A DNA stretch of 64,000 nt from Paenibacillus glucanolyticus NBRC 15330. Lineage in GTDB: Bacteria; Bacillota; Bacilli; Paenibacillales; Paenibacillaceae. The DNA lies in assembly GCF_004000885.1 (NCBI RefSeq), contig NZ_BIMC01000013.1, forward strand, positions 1-64,000, in the 5' to 3' direction. The notes under the pieces were generated by a model. The model saw nothing but the letters and a program-made list of their open reading frames with translations. It searched no databases and was not told the origin of the DNA. A program made the position numbers and the translations under genes. Positions 7,475 to 16,318 of the stretch are shown in pieces. Each line of letters opens with the position of its first letter. Position 1 is the first letter of the stretch.

Positions 7475-7789
7475 ATGAAGGTCTCCCTTATACAAGAAGA
7501 CGTTTTGAGCCTATACGAACAAAAGTTTAAAGCCCTATCTGATAAAAATCGGCTGAGAATCATTTATGAACTAAATCAACGAGGTAAAGTATGTGTTTGT
7601 GACCTAACTGACATGCTGGAACTGCCTCAATCAAAACTGTCTTACCATCTAAAAATGTTGCTAGATGCAAATATTATATTGATGGAACGCATCGGAAAAT
7701 GGAACTATTATCAATTAAACGATGAAGAAATCAAAGGATTATTATCCGAAAAGCTATGCTGTGTTTTCTATCCTAATACAAAAACATAA
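7475..7789 (+). CDS. arsR: ArsR-family As(III)-responsive repressor (first copy)
   Basis: A 104-aa winged-helix repressor. KALSDKNRLRIIYEL is the typical ArsR/SmtB start and the recognition helix reads LPQSKLSYHLKMLLDANII. The metalloid site Cys-x-Cys (C40, C42 in VCVCDL) lies at the head of the DNA-contact helix, as in arsenic sensors, and an extra CC pair (C95, C96) lies near the C-terminus. The ATG follows GAGGTG at 5 bases. It heads a rightward operon with a flavoprotein and TrxB and is divergent from marR. Two operators overlap its promoter and a third lies directly after its stop codon, so it is expected to be autoregulated and released by arsenite. Confidence 0.9.
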   Translation: MKVSLIQEDVLSLYEQKFKALSDKNRLRIIYELNQRGKVCVCDLTDMLELPQSKLSYHLKMLLDANIILMERIGKWNYYQLNDEEIKGLLSEKLCCVFYPNTKT

Positions 7790-7805
7790 TTTTTTTATCT
7801 CATAC

Positions 7806-7821
7806 ATCAAAAAAAGTTGAT
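7806..7821 (+). promoter_or_regulatory. Third ArsR operator, between arsR and flavoprotein gene
   Basis: ATCAA-N6-TTGAT, identical in plan to the two boxes upstream of arsR. It lies 17 bases after the arsR stop codon and ends 28 bases before the flavoprotein start. It could tune an internal promoter or act as a roadblock. Confidence 0.7.
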
Positions 7822-7849
7822 GAATCAAAAACATAAGGAGGGTTTCTGT

Positions 7850-9256
7850 ATGAAGAACATTGAATTTAAGGTAGCCTCATCTTCTTGTTGTACTCCCCAA
7901 GTACCGTCAAACACTAAGGAAGCTGTAAAGGAGGAGCATGCGTCCTACAACTCTAACCTGCCGGTCGCGATTATCGGTGCCGGCCCTATTGGTTTGGCAG
8001 CAGCAGCTCACTTGGTGGAGAGAGGGCAAAAATTTATCCTTTTTGAAGCCGGATCCAGCATTGGTCAGAACATTCTACAATGGGGACATGTACGTCTTTT
8101 TTCACCATGGCAATATAACATCGATAAAGCCGCTGAGCGTCTTTTACGTAAGCATGGATGGCAGCCACCCGTCCTAACGGAATTACCTTTCGGTCAAGAG
8201 ATCGTTCATCAATATTTGAGACCTTTGGCGAAGGTGCCTGAACTGGAGCCCTATATCCTGTTGAATTCCAGAGTGGTTTCCATCTCGAAAAAAAACACAG
8301 ATAAAATGAAATCGGCTAAGCGTGAAGCTGCGCCATTCGTACTTTATGTTGAAACGAATAACTCCACGGAACGCTTTGAAGCCAGGGCAGTCATTGATGC
8401 GTCCGGAACCTGGGGACAGTCGAATCCGCTGCATGCAGACGGGATTTGGACACGTGAAGAGCGTGATTTGAAAGAACACATTTATTATGGAATTCCGGAT
8501 TTATCGGCAGAACAAAAGCAGAAGTACACAGGGAAACGCATTGCAGTCGTAGGAGGCGGGCACTCTGCGATCAACACATTACTAGATCTAGCCAAGCTGA
8601 AAGAAACAGATCCGAGCACGGAAATTATTTGGGTGATGAGAAAGAAATCGGTTGAAGAAGCTTACGGTGGTGAAGAGAATGACCAGTTAGAGGCTCGAGG
8701 AGCACTTGGAAGCCACATTCACCAGTTGATTGATGCCGGCCAAGTCCAGGTGGTTACTCCATTTATGATCGAGAAGGTTTCCCAAAACGATGGAAGGATT
8801 CATATCCAAGGGACTGCAAATGGTGAAAGCAAGGCGATACAAGAAATCGATGAGATTATCGTAAATACAGGAAGCCGGCCGGATTTCTCATTCTTGAGTG
8901 AGATTAGACTTAGCATTGATCCTGCAACGGAGAGTGTTGAAGCACTTGCGCCCCTTATCGATCCCAATGTACACAGCTGCGGAACCGTAAGACCTCATGG
9001 TGAAAAAGAGCTGCGCCATGTAGACAAGAACTTTTATCTCGTTGGAATGAAGAGTTATGGCCGAGCGCCAACCTTTCTTATGGCAACGGGCTACGAACAG
9101 GTCAGATCTATTGCAGCATACCTGGATGGCGATCTGGAAGCTGCATCGAAGGTTGAATTAGAGCTGCCAGAGACTGGCGTATGTGGTATTAGCAGTGCGC
9201 CGAATGCCAACGATTGTTGCATGCCAGTTTCATCTGCTAAAACGAGCTGCAATTAA
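7850..9256 (+). CDS. FAD/NAD(P)-binding flavoprotein of ars operons
   Basis: This 468-aa protein has an FAD-binding Rossmann motif (VAIIGAGPIGLAAAAHLVERG), a second dinucleotide motif (KRIAVVGGGHSAINTLLDL) and the late FAD segment ending in the YLVGMKSYGRAPTFLMATGY region. It resembles the flavoproteins found beside arsR and thioredoxin reductase in actinobacterial and Bacillales ars operons; the reaction is not established. A CC pair near the N-terminus (SSSCCTPQ) and a CC plus single Cys at the C-terminus (NDCCMPV, SCN) could ligate arsenic. ATG 7850 is chosen because AAGGAGG stands 8 bases before it; an upstream TTG at 7817 falls in the operator. Confidence 0.8.
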   Translation: MKNIEFKVASSSCCTPQVPSNTKEAVKEEHASYNSNLPVAIIGAGPIGLAAAAHLVERGQKFILFEAGSSIGQNILQWGHVRLFSPWQYNIDKAAERLLRKHGWQPPVLTELPFGQEIVHQYLRPLAKVPELEPYILLNSRVVSISKKNTDKMKSAKREAAPFVLYVETNNSTERFEARAVIDASGTWGQSNPLHADGIWTREERDLKEHIYYGIPDLSAEQKQKYTGKRIAVVGGGHSAINTLLDLAKLKETDPSTEIIWVMRKKSVEEAYGGEENDQLEARGALGSHIHQLIDAGQVQVVTPFMIEKVSQNDGRIHIQGTANGESKAIQEIDEIIVNTGSRPDFSFLSEIRLSIDPATESVEALAPLIDPNVHSCGTVRPHGEKELRHVDKNFYLVGMKSYGRAPTFLMATGYEQVRSIAAYLDGDLEAASKVELELPETGVCGISSAPNANDCCMPVSSAKTSCN

Positions 9257-9325
9257 TAATTAGAGAAGGGGGAGAATCGAAAGACAGGATTCTCCCTGTA
9301 CAAACAAACGAAGGAGTGAAGAGTT

Positions 9326-10288
9326 ATGTACAAATCCATCATTATAGGAACGGGTCCAGCAGGTTTAACAGCAGCTATTTATTTAGCTAGAGCTAATTTG
9401 AATCCGCTTGTTATTGAAGGACCACAACCGGGTGGCCAATTGACATTAACTACAGAAGTTGAGAATTTCCCTGGATTTGTTGATGGAATCATGGGACCTG
9501 AGCTCATGGATAATATGAGAAAACAAGCGATTCGATTCGGTGCTGAGTTTAGGAATGGTTGGGTGCATGAAGTGGATTTCTCTTCACGTCCGTTTCGATT
9601 GTCCGTTGAGGGGCTGGGTCAATTGGAAGCTGAAACGATCATTCTCTCCACGGGAGCATCAGCGAATTTACTTGGCGGTATACCAGGCGAGAAGGAGAAT
9701 ATCGGCCGTGGCGTAAGCACATGCGCGACATGTGATGGTTTCTTTTTTCGAAATAAAGAAGTGCTGGTCGTGGGCGGGGGAGATTCTGCCATGGAAGAAG
9801 CCAATTTCCTTACGAAGTTCGCTTCTAAGGTAACGATTGTCCATCGTCGTGATGAACTGCGTGCTTCGAAGATTATGCAGGAACGTGCAAGACAAAATCC
9901 TAAAATAAGCTGGGCTCTTAGCAAAGAATCCACTGAAATTATCGCAGATGATCGCGGAGTTACCGGACTGCGAGTCAAGGATATAAAAACAGGAAATGAA
10001 GAAATCATCGAGACCAACGGAATTTTTATTGCGACGGGTCATACGCCCAATACAGCATTTTTAAAAGGACAGATCGATACCGATCCAGTTGGGTATATTC
10101 GTGTGAAACCTGGTACGACCGAAACGAACATTCCCGGGGTTTTTGCTTGCGGAGACGTACAAGATCCGAAGTACCGTCAGGCGATTACAGCTGCAGGTAC
10201 AGGATGTATGGCTGCTCTTGACAGCGAAAGATTTTTAGAAGTAGAATCCGCGTTTATAAAATCAGTCACAGATTCGGCTGAAATATAA
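9326..10288 (+). CDS. trxB: Thioredoxin-disulfide reductase
   Basis: A 320-aa low-Mr thioredoxin reductase. FAD motif IIGTGPAGLTAAIYLARA at the start, active-site CATC in STCATCDGFFF at about residue 135, NADPH motif VVGGGDSAMEEANFL, and the closing FAD motif GVFACGDVQDPKYRQ. It reduces thioredoxin with NADPH. Since the ArsC of this island is the thioredoxin-coupled type, a dedicated TrxB in the arsR operon would sustain arsenate reduction. The ATG follows AAGGAG at 9 bases. The gap to the flavoprotein gene is 69 bases, with no promoter or terminator visible. A terminator follows at 10390. This is probably a second copy beside the housekeeping gene. Confidence 0.93.
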   Translation: MYKSIIIGTGPAGLTAAIYLARANLNPLVIEGPQPGGQLTLTTEVENFPGFVDGIMGPELMDNMRKQAIRFGAEFRNGWVHEVDFSSRPFRLSVEGLGQLEAETIILSTGASANLLGGIPGEKENIGRGVSTCATCDGFFFRNKEVLVVGGGDSAMEEANFLTKFASKVTIVHRRDELRASKIMQERARQNPKISWALSKESTEIIADDRGVTGLRVKDIKTGNEEIIETNGIFIATGHTPNTAFLKGQIDTDPVGYIRVKPGTTETNIPGVFACGDVQDPKYRQAITAAGTGCMAALDSERFLEVESAFIKSVTDSAEI

Positions 10289-10389
10289 GCGTATGCTTAT
10301 GTATGAATTAGATTTCACTTAAAAAGACAACAAAGCAAATTCGAAAAGAAAACGATACGGCACAACTTAATTCAGTAACAGGCTTTCGC

Positions 10390-10412
10390 CCCGACCCTTG
10401 CGGTCGGGTTTT
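10390..10412 (+). terminator. Rho-independent terminator after trxB
   Basis: CCCGACC and GGTCGGG form a 7-bp GC-rich stem around CTTGC, followed by TTTT. It separates the arsR-flavoprotein-trxB unit from the MATE-gshF unit. Confidence 0.8.
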
Positions 10413-10447
10413 ACCTTAACATGAGAGCAAGAAGGAGCAACTAGATC

Positions 10448-11791
10448 ATGAAGGGCACGAATGATTTAACCCAAGGTCCTATTATGTCTACTTTAATGAA
10501 ATTGACGATTCCCATCATTGCAACCAATTTTATATCTACAACCTACGGTCTTGTGGATATGATTTGGGTTGGAGGACTAGGAAGTGGACCGGTTGCTGCA
10601 ATTGGCACAGCAAGCTTCTTCATTAATTTAGCGATTGCGTTATCGACCATGATAACGATTGGTACTGGCATCAAGGTCTCACATTGTATGGGGGCCGGTC
10701 AGGGAGAACAAGCTAAGTCTTATGTAAAAAACGGATTTATCATGTCTATTGTATTAGGGCTGCTCTACATGGTTTTTATCATATTGACCCAGGACCAGCT
10801 GATCGGTTTCTTCGATCTGGGAAGTGAAAAAGTTGAGCAGATGGCGAAGCAATTTCTATTGATTTCGATAGTAGGTACCCTATTTTCAATTCTGAACACC
10901 TTATATGCAACCATTTTGAATGCGATGGGAAACAGTAAACAACCATTTTATATTTTTTCAATGGGTCTCATTTTAAATATTATTCTTGATCCATTTCTAA
11001 TCTATGGAGTTGGCAGTTTTGAAGGTTGGGGAGTTGCAGGGGCCGCTATTGCTACATTAACGGCCAATGTATTAGTAACTTTGCTGTTTATCATGAAAAC
11101 GAAAAACTTAGAAATGATCTCTAAGCAATCGGTCTGGAACAATCGTCTCATGAAAGAAGTTATCCGATTGGGAGTTCCGATTACGATTCAACGGGTCACC
11201 TTTACGATCATTTCGATCATTATTGCTAAAATTATTGTAAGGTGGGGGGCTGATGCCATTGCGGTTCAAAAAGTTGGCATTCAAATTGAATCGATCTCCT
11301 ATATGACGATCGGTGGTCTACAAGGGGCTATCGCGGCCTTTTTTGGACAAAATTACGGAGCACGTCGATTGGATCGAATTCAGCAGGGTTATCGAAAAGC
11401 GTTGCTGTTGACCTCCATATTTGGCACTTTCATTTCGCTCATATTCATTTTGTTCCCTCAGCAACTCTTTTCGCTGTTTCTATCTGATGATACGAGTATG
11501 AAGCTCGGAGAAGATTATATGCGAATTATCGGCTTCTCCCAATTATTTATGTGCATGGAACTGATGACCGTAGGTGCGTTTAACGGTATTGGTAAAACAC
11601 ATATTCCGCCGATCTTCAGCATTTTATTTACGGCGCTAAGAATACCCTTGGCTTTGCTCTTATCTGAACCGTTTGGTTTAAATGGGGTGTGGATGTCGAT
11701 TGCGCTAAGTAGTGTTTTTAAGGGTATCATTTTGGTCATCTGGTTTAGAAAGTCTTTGCGCAGTATTCATAAATCGTTTGCCACTTCTTAA
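10448..11791 (+). CDS. MATE-family multidrug/toxin efflux transporter
   Basis: A 447-aa protein with about 12 hydrophobic helices and MATE signatures: TIPIIATNFISTTYGLVDMI in the first helix and a matching internal half starting RLGVPITIQRVTFTIISII at about residue 240, each followed by a G-x-N/G-rich loop (GAGQGEQAKSY; GQNYGARRLDRI). MATE pumps export cationic drugs or toxins with Na+ or H+. The start follows AAGGAG at 10 bases. It lies 28 bases before gshF on the same strand, so both are probably cotranscribed. Export of arsenic-thiol conjugates or an arsenical antibiotic would suit the context but is untested inference. Confidence 0.85.
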   Translation: MKGTNDLTQGPIMSTLMKLTIPIIATNFISTTYGLVDMIWVGGLGSGPVAAIGTASFFINLAIALSTMITIGTGIKVSHCMGAGQGEQAKSYVKNGFIMSIVLGLLYMVFIILTQDQLIGFFDLGSEKVEQMAKQFLLISIVGTLFSILNTLYATILNAMGNSKQPFYIFSMGLILNIILDPFLIYGVGSFEGWGVAGAAIATLTANVLVTLLFIMKTKNLEMISKQSVWNNRLMKEVIRLGVPITIQRVTFTIISIIIAKIIVRWGADAIAVQKVGIQIESISYMTIGGLQGAIAAFFGQNYGARRLDRIQQGYRKALLLTSIFGTFISLIFILFPQQLFSLFLSDDTSMKLGEDYMRIIGFSQLFMCMELMTVGAFNGIGKTHIPPIFSILFTALRIPLALLLSEPFGLNGVWMSIALSSVFKGIILVIWFRKSLRSIHKSFATS

Positions 11792-11819
11792 TGAACAAGG
11801 ATAAAGGACGGTCATAAAC

Positions 11820-14147
11820 ATGAAATTGTTGAATCGTGAACTTATAGAGGTTGTAATAGACCATGCACTTCAAAATGATCTGCTTCGAGGTCATTTCGGT
11901 TTAGAAAAAGAAAATGTACGGGTCGATCAAGATGGAAAGCTTGCACTGACACCTCACCCAAAGGCTTTTGGAAGCAAGACGGAAAACCCTTATATTCAAA
12001 CTGATTTCTCAGAAAGTCAAATTGAGATGATCACTCCAGCCTTCAAGTCGATTGAAGAGACTTATCATTTCATGGAAGCCTTGCAAGACATTGTTTCTGT
12101 GGAATTGGAAGGAGAGTATTTGTGGCCTAGTAGCAATCCTCCCATGCTTCCTGAAGAGAATGAAATACCTATTGCCAAAATGAGCGATCCCATCGCAGAC
12201 GACTATCGAAATGAATTGGCGGATAAGTATGGTCGTAAAAGACAATTGTTAAGCGGAATTCATTATAATTTCTCGTTTGATGAGAAATTTCTTACAAAGC
12301 TATATGATACCCAGGGACGGCATAAAGACTTTAAGGAGTTCAAAGATGCGATTTATTTTAAAGTAGCCCGTAACTTGATGAGGTATCGATGGCTGCTCAT
12401 TTATCTAACAGGAGCAAGTCCTGTTTTTGATAATACCTATATTGAGCAATGTGTTAACTTGGCGGATTCCCATGATAATAAAAGTTATTATTTTCCGATT
12501 ATGAACTCACTTCGGAACAGTATGTGTGGCTATCGGAACGAAAAATCGTATTATGTTTCTTTTCATTCGGCCAAAGAGTATGTTCATGACTTAAACAGGC
12601 TGATTCAACAGAATGAATTACTGAGCGTAAAGGAATTTTACAGCCCCGTTCGCTTAAAAACCGCTAAGGGGATCAATCCGTGCCAAGAGCTTGTGGAAGA
12701 TGGAGTAGCATACTTAGAGCTTCGATTTATGGATATTAATCCACTTCATAAGATTGGAATAAGTAAAGAAATGATGCACTTTATACATTTGTTTATTCTC
12801 TTTATGCTGCTTAAAGTAGATGAATCCTTCCATGAGGAAGACCAAAGGATAGCTGATGTAAACCAAGATCAGGTGATTATGGAGGGTATAAAAGGCTATT
12901 TAAACGAGCCTGAATATAGTCATTTCACGATGGAGGAAATGGCACTCGCTGTTATCGATGAGATGAAGGATATGGTGCAGCTTTTATTTCCTAAGAATGA
13001 GGATTATCAGCACATTCTGGACAGTGAAAAGCAAAAGATTCTTCATACTGAGTTGAATGTTGCATCTAGAGTGAAGTCCGAGATTCAAAAATCATCCTAT
13101 CTGACATACCATTTGGAAAAAGCGAAAACATACGCTCAGAACAGTATTCAAAATGGATACCGTTTTGCAGGGTATGAGGATCTCGAATTATCAACTCAAC
13201 TTCTCTTAAAGGCAGCGGTGAAACGAGGCATACGCTTTAAGTGGATGGATCGGGATGAGAATTTTGTATTACTATCAAAAGGTAATCATCAAGAGTATGT
13301 GAAGCAAGCAACGAAAACTTCCTTGGATTCCTATAGTACGGTGTTAATTATGGAAAATAAGGTGGTTACGAAAGAAGTTCTCAAACAACATGGAATTCGT
13401 GTACCGTCAGGGGAAGCGTTTCAGAGCTTGGATGAAGCAATGTCCACCTATGAAACATATCGCGGTACTCCCATTGTGATAAAGCCCAAATCAACCAATT
13501 TTGGGTTGGGCATTACGATCTTCAATCAAGATTATTCGAGAGAGGATATGAAAAAAGCGTTTGAAATCGCCTTTTCGCATGATCAAACGGTTCTTCTTGA
13601 AGAATTTATGACAGGAAAGGAATATCGCTTTCTGGTCATGGGGGATCAGGTTGTAGGGGTACTGCATCGTGTCCCTGCAAATGTCGTCGGTGACGGTATC
13701 CACACGATCGAACAGCTTGTTCATGAGAAGAATAAAGACCCACTTCGAGGTAAAGGGTATAAGACTCCCCTTGAGAAAATTCAGTTAGGGGAAGCAGAAG
13801 AGATGTTTTTGAAGAACCGAGGTATGAGTTGGAACGATATACCCCAGCTAGGGGAAGTTATCTATCTAAGAGAAAATTCGAACATTAGTACAGGTGGAGA
13901 CAGTATCGATTTTACGGATGAAATGCCAAACAGCTATAAGGAACTTGCCATTCAATCAGCTAAAGCTGCAGGAGCGACTATATGTGGTGTGGATATGATG
14001 ATTGATTCCTTAGAGGAAGAAGCAACCGATACCAATTACAGCATTATAGAAATCAACTTCAATCCAGCGATTCATATCCACTGCTACCCTTACATCGGAA
14101 AGAATAGAAAGGCAAATGAAAAGATTCTGGATTTACTGTTTGGTTAG
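11820..14147 (+). CDS. gshF: Bifunctional glutathione synthetase GshF (gamma-GCS + ATP-grasp GS)
   Basis: At 775 aa this is the expected size of GshF. The N-terminal half is a glutamate-cysteine ligase (FGLEKENVRV, FSESQIEMITPAF, GIHYNFSFDEKF). The C-terminal part from about residue 510 is an ATP-grasp domain (GTPIVIKPKSTNFGLGI, VLLEEFMTGKEYRFLVMGD, GDGIHTIEQLV, and the metal-binding IIEINFNPAIH). The enzyme makes glutathione from Glu, Cys and Gly in one polypeptide. Most Bacillales use bacillithiol, so a gshF inside an arsenic island suggests acquisition to supply a thiol for arsenic detoxification. Weak AAGGACGG site before ATG 11820. No frame damage is seen. Confidence 0.9.
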   Translation: MKLLNRELIEVVIDHALQNDLLRGHFGLEKENVRVDQDGKLALTPHPKAFGSKTENPYIQTDFSESQIEMITPAFKSIEETYHFMEALQDIVSVELEGEYLWPSSNPPMLPEENEIPIAKMSDPIADDYRNELADKYGRKRQLLSGIHYNFSFDEKFLTKLYDTQGRHKDFKEFKDAIYFKVARNLMRYRWLLIYLTGASPVFDNTYIEQCVNLADSHDNKSYYFPIMNSLRNSMCGYRNEKSYYVSFHSAKEYVHDLNRLIQQNELLSVKEFYSPVRLKTAKGINPCQELVEDGVAYLELRFMDINPLHKIGISKEMMHFIHLFILFMLLKVDESFHEEDQRIADVNQDQVIMEGIKGYLNEPEYSHFTMEEMALAVIDEMKDMVQLLFPKNEDYQHILDSEKQKILHTELNVASRVKSEIQKSSYLTYHLEKAKTYAQNSIQNGYRFAGYEDLELSTQLLLKAAVKRGIRFKWMDRDENFVLLSKGNHQEYVKQATKTSLDSYSTVLIMENKVVTKEVLKQHGIRVPSGEAFQSLDEAMSTYETYRGTPIVIKPKSTNFGLGITIFNQDYSREDMKKAFEIAFSHDQTVLLEEFMTGKEYRFLVMGDQVVGVLHRVPANVVGDGIHTIEQLVHEKNKDPLRGKGYKTPLEKIQLGEAEEMFLKNRGMSWNDIPQLGEVIYLRENSNISTGGDSIDFTDEMPNSYKELAIQSAKAAGATICGVDMMIDSLEEEATDTNYSIIEINFNPAIHIHCYPYIGKNRKANEKILDLLFG

Positions 14148-14494
14148 TTCGATTACGGCTGTGTAAGTTGATTCCATCGGGGAAGGTGTCGCAGTAAACC
14201 AGGATGCTTAGACAAATCAAATGAATTGAATTGTGATTGACACAAGGTGATGATGAAAGAAGGGCGGGGGGAGACCTGCCCCCCCAAGAGAGGGCGGGAT
14301 TCGGATATATAATTTGCTGATATAAGCGATAATGCATAAAGATTTTATAACCACATTCGTAGAAAACCTACTTGCGGTAAGAACCGAAGTATCGTTCAAG
14401 CCATCCCCACTGCAAGTAGGATGTGGTGTTGCTTAATGGGAAATTTTTGGAAGTTGCGTCTACACACTTGAAATCAAGCGCTCTTTCGATTAAT
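14148..14494. other. Intergenic region with a nested inverted repeat
   Basis: No gene is seen between gshF and the second arsR. A G-rich/C-rich hairpin occurs near 14261-14288. Further on, CCTACTTGC (14367-14375) pairs with GCAAGTAGG (14412-14420), extended by ACCACAT (14350-14356) with ATGTGGT (14421-14427), giving a stem of 16 bp with a 10-base bulge. It could be a structured RNA or the remains of an element; I cannot assign it. Confidence 0.4.
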
Positions 14495-14514
14495 ATATAA
14501 GCATTAAATTATAT
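14495..14514 (+). promoter_or_regulatory. Operator for second ArsR, upstream of arsR2
   Basis: ATATAA-N8-TTATAT, a 6-8-6 palindrome 38 bases before the arsR2 start. The same architecture, sharing the run ATATAAGCAT, recurs before arsB. It differs completely from the ATCAA-N6-TTGAT boxes of the first ArsR, so the two repressors should not cross-regulate strongly. Confidence 0.65.
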
Positions 14515-14551
14515 GGTTATGATTTAACTTACAAGAATGGGGTGAATCATA

Positions 14552-14875
14552 TTGGAGCAAATGAACGAAATTGCCGAAAAGCTAAAACTGCTTGGAGATA
14601 AAACAAGGCTTACTATGTTAACGCTTCTTAAACAAAAAGAATGGTGTGTTTGCGAATTCGTTGATATTTTCGACATGTCCCAGCCAGCGATTAGCCAGCA
14701 CTTAAGAAAGCTTAAGTCTCAGGGGATTGTAAATGAAGCCCGTCGTGGCCAATGGGTTTTTTATTCCTTGAATGTTGATGATAAGCCATATATCCAAGCC
14801 GTGTTAAATGAGATGCCAAGTGCTCAAGAAGTACTCTCATCCATGAATAAGGAAGTTAACTGTGCTTGTGATTAA
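14552..14875 (+). CDS. arsR: ArsR-family As(III)-responsive repressor (second copy)
   Basis: A 107-aa ArsR. The sensor motif Cys32-Val-Cys34 (EWCVCEF) occupies the same residue numbers as in the classical R773 ArsR, and the recognition helix reads MSQPAISQHLRKLKSQGIV. The C-terminus adds another Cys-x-Cys (NCACD). It shares little with the first ArsR outside the fold. The TTG at 14552 follows GGGGTG at 8 bases; the ATG at 14561 is an alternative. It lies at the head of the arsB-arsC-arsD-arsA operon, with identical-plan operators before it and before arsB. Confidence 0.9.
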   Translation: MEQMNEIAEKLKLLGDKTRLTMLTLLKQKEWCVCEFVDIFDMSQPAISQHLRKLKSQGIVNEARRGQWVFYSLNVDDKPYIQAVLNEMPSAQEVLSSMNKEVNCACD

Positions 14876-14927
14876 CAGGAATATTTAGCAAATGGTTGAG
14901 TGATGCTAAAAATGATCTCTGTTTTTT

Positions 14928-14947
14928 ATATAAGCATATAGTTATAT
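14928..14947 (+). promoter_or_regulatory. Second ArsR2 operator, upstream of arsB
   Basis: ATATAA-N8-TTATAT, sharing ATATAAGCAT with the box at 14495. It lies in the 120-base gap between arsR2 and arsB, so arsB probably has its own arsenite-controlled promoter. Confidence 0.65.
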
Positions 14948-14995
14948 ATTGATTCTTGCTGTACTTAAGTCATCGCATAATTGGAGGTTTGAACA

Positions 14996-16291
14996 TTGGT
15001 TTCTGTTGTCCTGGCTAGCATCATTTTTCTTGTTACCTTAGTTTTTGTCATTTGGCAGCCTAAAAATCTATCCATTGGATGGTCTGCCTGCGGTGGTGCT
15101 GTACTTGCACTGCTCGTTGGAGTCGTTGACTTTCAGGATGTATGGGATGTCACCCAAATCGTATGGAATGCAACGCTCGCCTTTGTCGCGATCATTATCA
15201 TTTCATTGATCTTGGATAAAATCGGTTTGTTCGAGTGGGCCGCCTTACATATGGCGAATGCAGCTCGAGGAAACGGTATCCGGATGTTTGTGTATGTATC
15301 CGTTCTTGGAGCTGTTGTCGCTGCTTTTTTCGCAAACGACGGTGCGGCTCTAATCTTAACTCCGATTGTGCTTGCCATGGTACGAGCGCTGAATTTTGAC
15401 GAGAAGAAGGTATTCCCTTTTATCATCGCAAGTGGTTTTATTGCGGACACAACTTCGCTGCCACTTGTAGTCAGCAACCTGGTGAATATCGTATCGGCCG
15501 ATTTCTTCGGCATTACGTTTATCGAATACGCCAGTCGCATGTTGGTTCCCAATCTGTTCTCTTTAGTAGCCAGTATCTTTGTGCTTTATTTGTTTTTCCG
15601 CAAGAGCATCCCGCGTAAGTTCGATGGGACGCAGCTTAAACAACCCTCAACGGCAATACAAGATCCTAAGATGTTCCGTTTATCATGGATCGTATTAAGT
15701 GTGCTGCTGATCGGTTACTTTGTGTGTGAATTTGTGGGTATCCCCGTTTCGATCGTAGCTGGCGTTATCGCGATATTCTTCCTGCTGATGGCGAGAAAAA
15801 GTCCGGCTGTGCAAACCAAAGAAGTACTCAAAGGGGCTCCGTGGGCCATCGTATTTTTCTCGATCGGTATGTATGTTGTGGTCTATGGCTTACGTAACGC
15901 CGGTCTTACGGACCTTTTGGCAAGTGTCATACAGAGCGTAGCGGATCAAGGTCTGTTTGCTGCAACCATGGGGATGGGCTTCATTGCTGCGATTATTTCT
16001 TCCATCATGAACAATATGCCGACCGTCATGATTGATGCACTCGCCATCGATGCGACAAACACGTCGGCTGCCATTAAAGAGGCCTTAATTTATGCGAATG
16101 TGATTGGTTCCGATTTAGGTCCCAAAATTACACCGATTGGTTCACTAGCCACCTTGCTTTGGCTGCATGTCCTTTCGACCAAAGGCGTGAAGATCAGCTG
16201 GGGGACTTACTTTAAGACAGGGATTATATTGACCATCCCAACGTTATTTATAACCCTTTTAGGATTATATATCTGGCTAACCATACTTTAA
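14996..16291 (+). CDS. arsB: ArsB-type arsenite/antimonite efflux permease
   Basis: A 431-aa ArsB of the usual length with about 12 membrane helices. Recognisable stretches are WQPKNLSIGWSACGGAVLAL, AFFANDGAALILTPIVLAM, TSLPLVVSNLVNIVSADFF and the late GSDLGPKITPIGSLATLLW. ArsB extrudes As(III) and Sb(III), alone by proton exchange or faster as the ArsAB pump. ArsA and ArsD are encoded downstream, so the ATP-driven pump is expected here. TTG 14996 follows GGAGG at 8 bases. It is distinct from the ACR3/SBF-type transporter at 20.5 kb, giving the island two arsenite exporter families. Confidence 0.93.
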   Translation: MVSVVLASIIFLVTLVFVIWQPKNLSIGWSACGGAVLALLVGVVDFQDVWDVTQIVWNATLAFVAIIIISLILDKIGLFEWAALHMANAARGNGIRMFVYVSVLGAVVAAFFANDGAALILTPIVLAMVRALNFDEKKVFPFIIASGFIADTTSLPLVVSNLVNIVSADFFGITFIEYASRMLVPNLFSLVASIFVLYLFFRKSIPRKFDGTQLKQPSTAIQDPKMFRLSWIVLSVLLIGYFVCEFVGIPVSIVAGVIAIFFLLMARKSPAVQTKEVLKGAPWAIVFFSIGMYVVVYGLRNAGLTDLLASVIQSVADQGLFAATMGMGFIAAIISSIMNNMPTVMIDALAIDATNTSAAIKEALIYANVIGSDLGPKITPIGSLATLLWLHVLSTKGVKISWGTYFKTGIILTIPTLFITLLGLYIWLTIL

Positions 16292-16318
16292 TTCAAGTGA
16301 TAAGGGAGAGAAACGATT

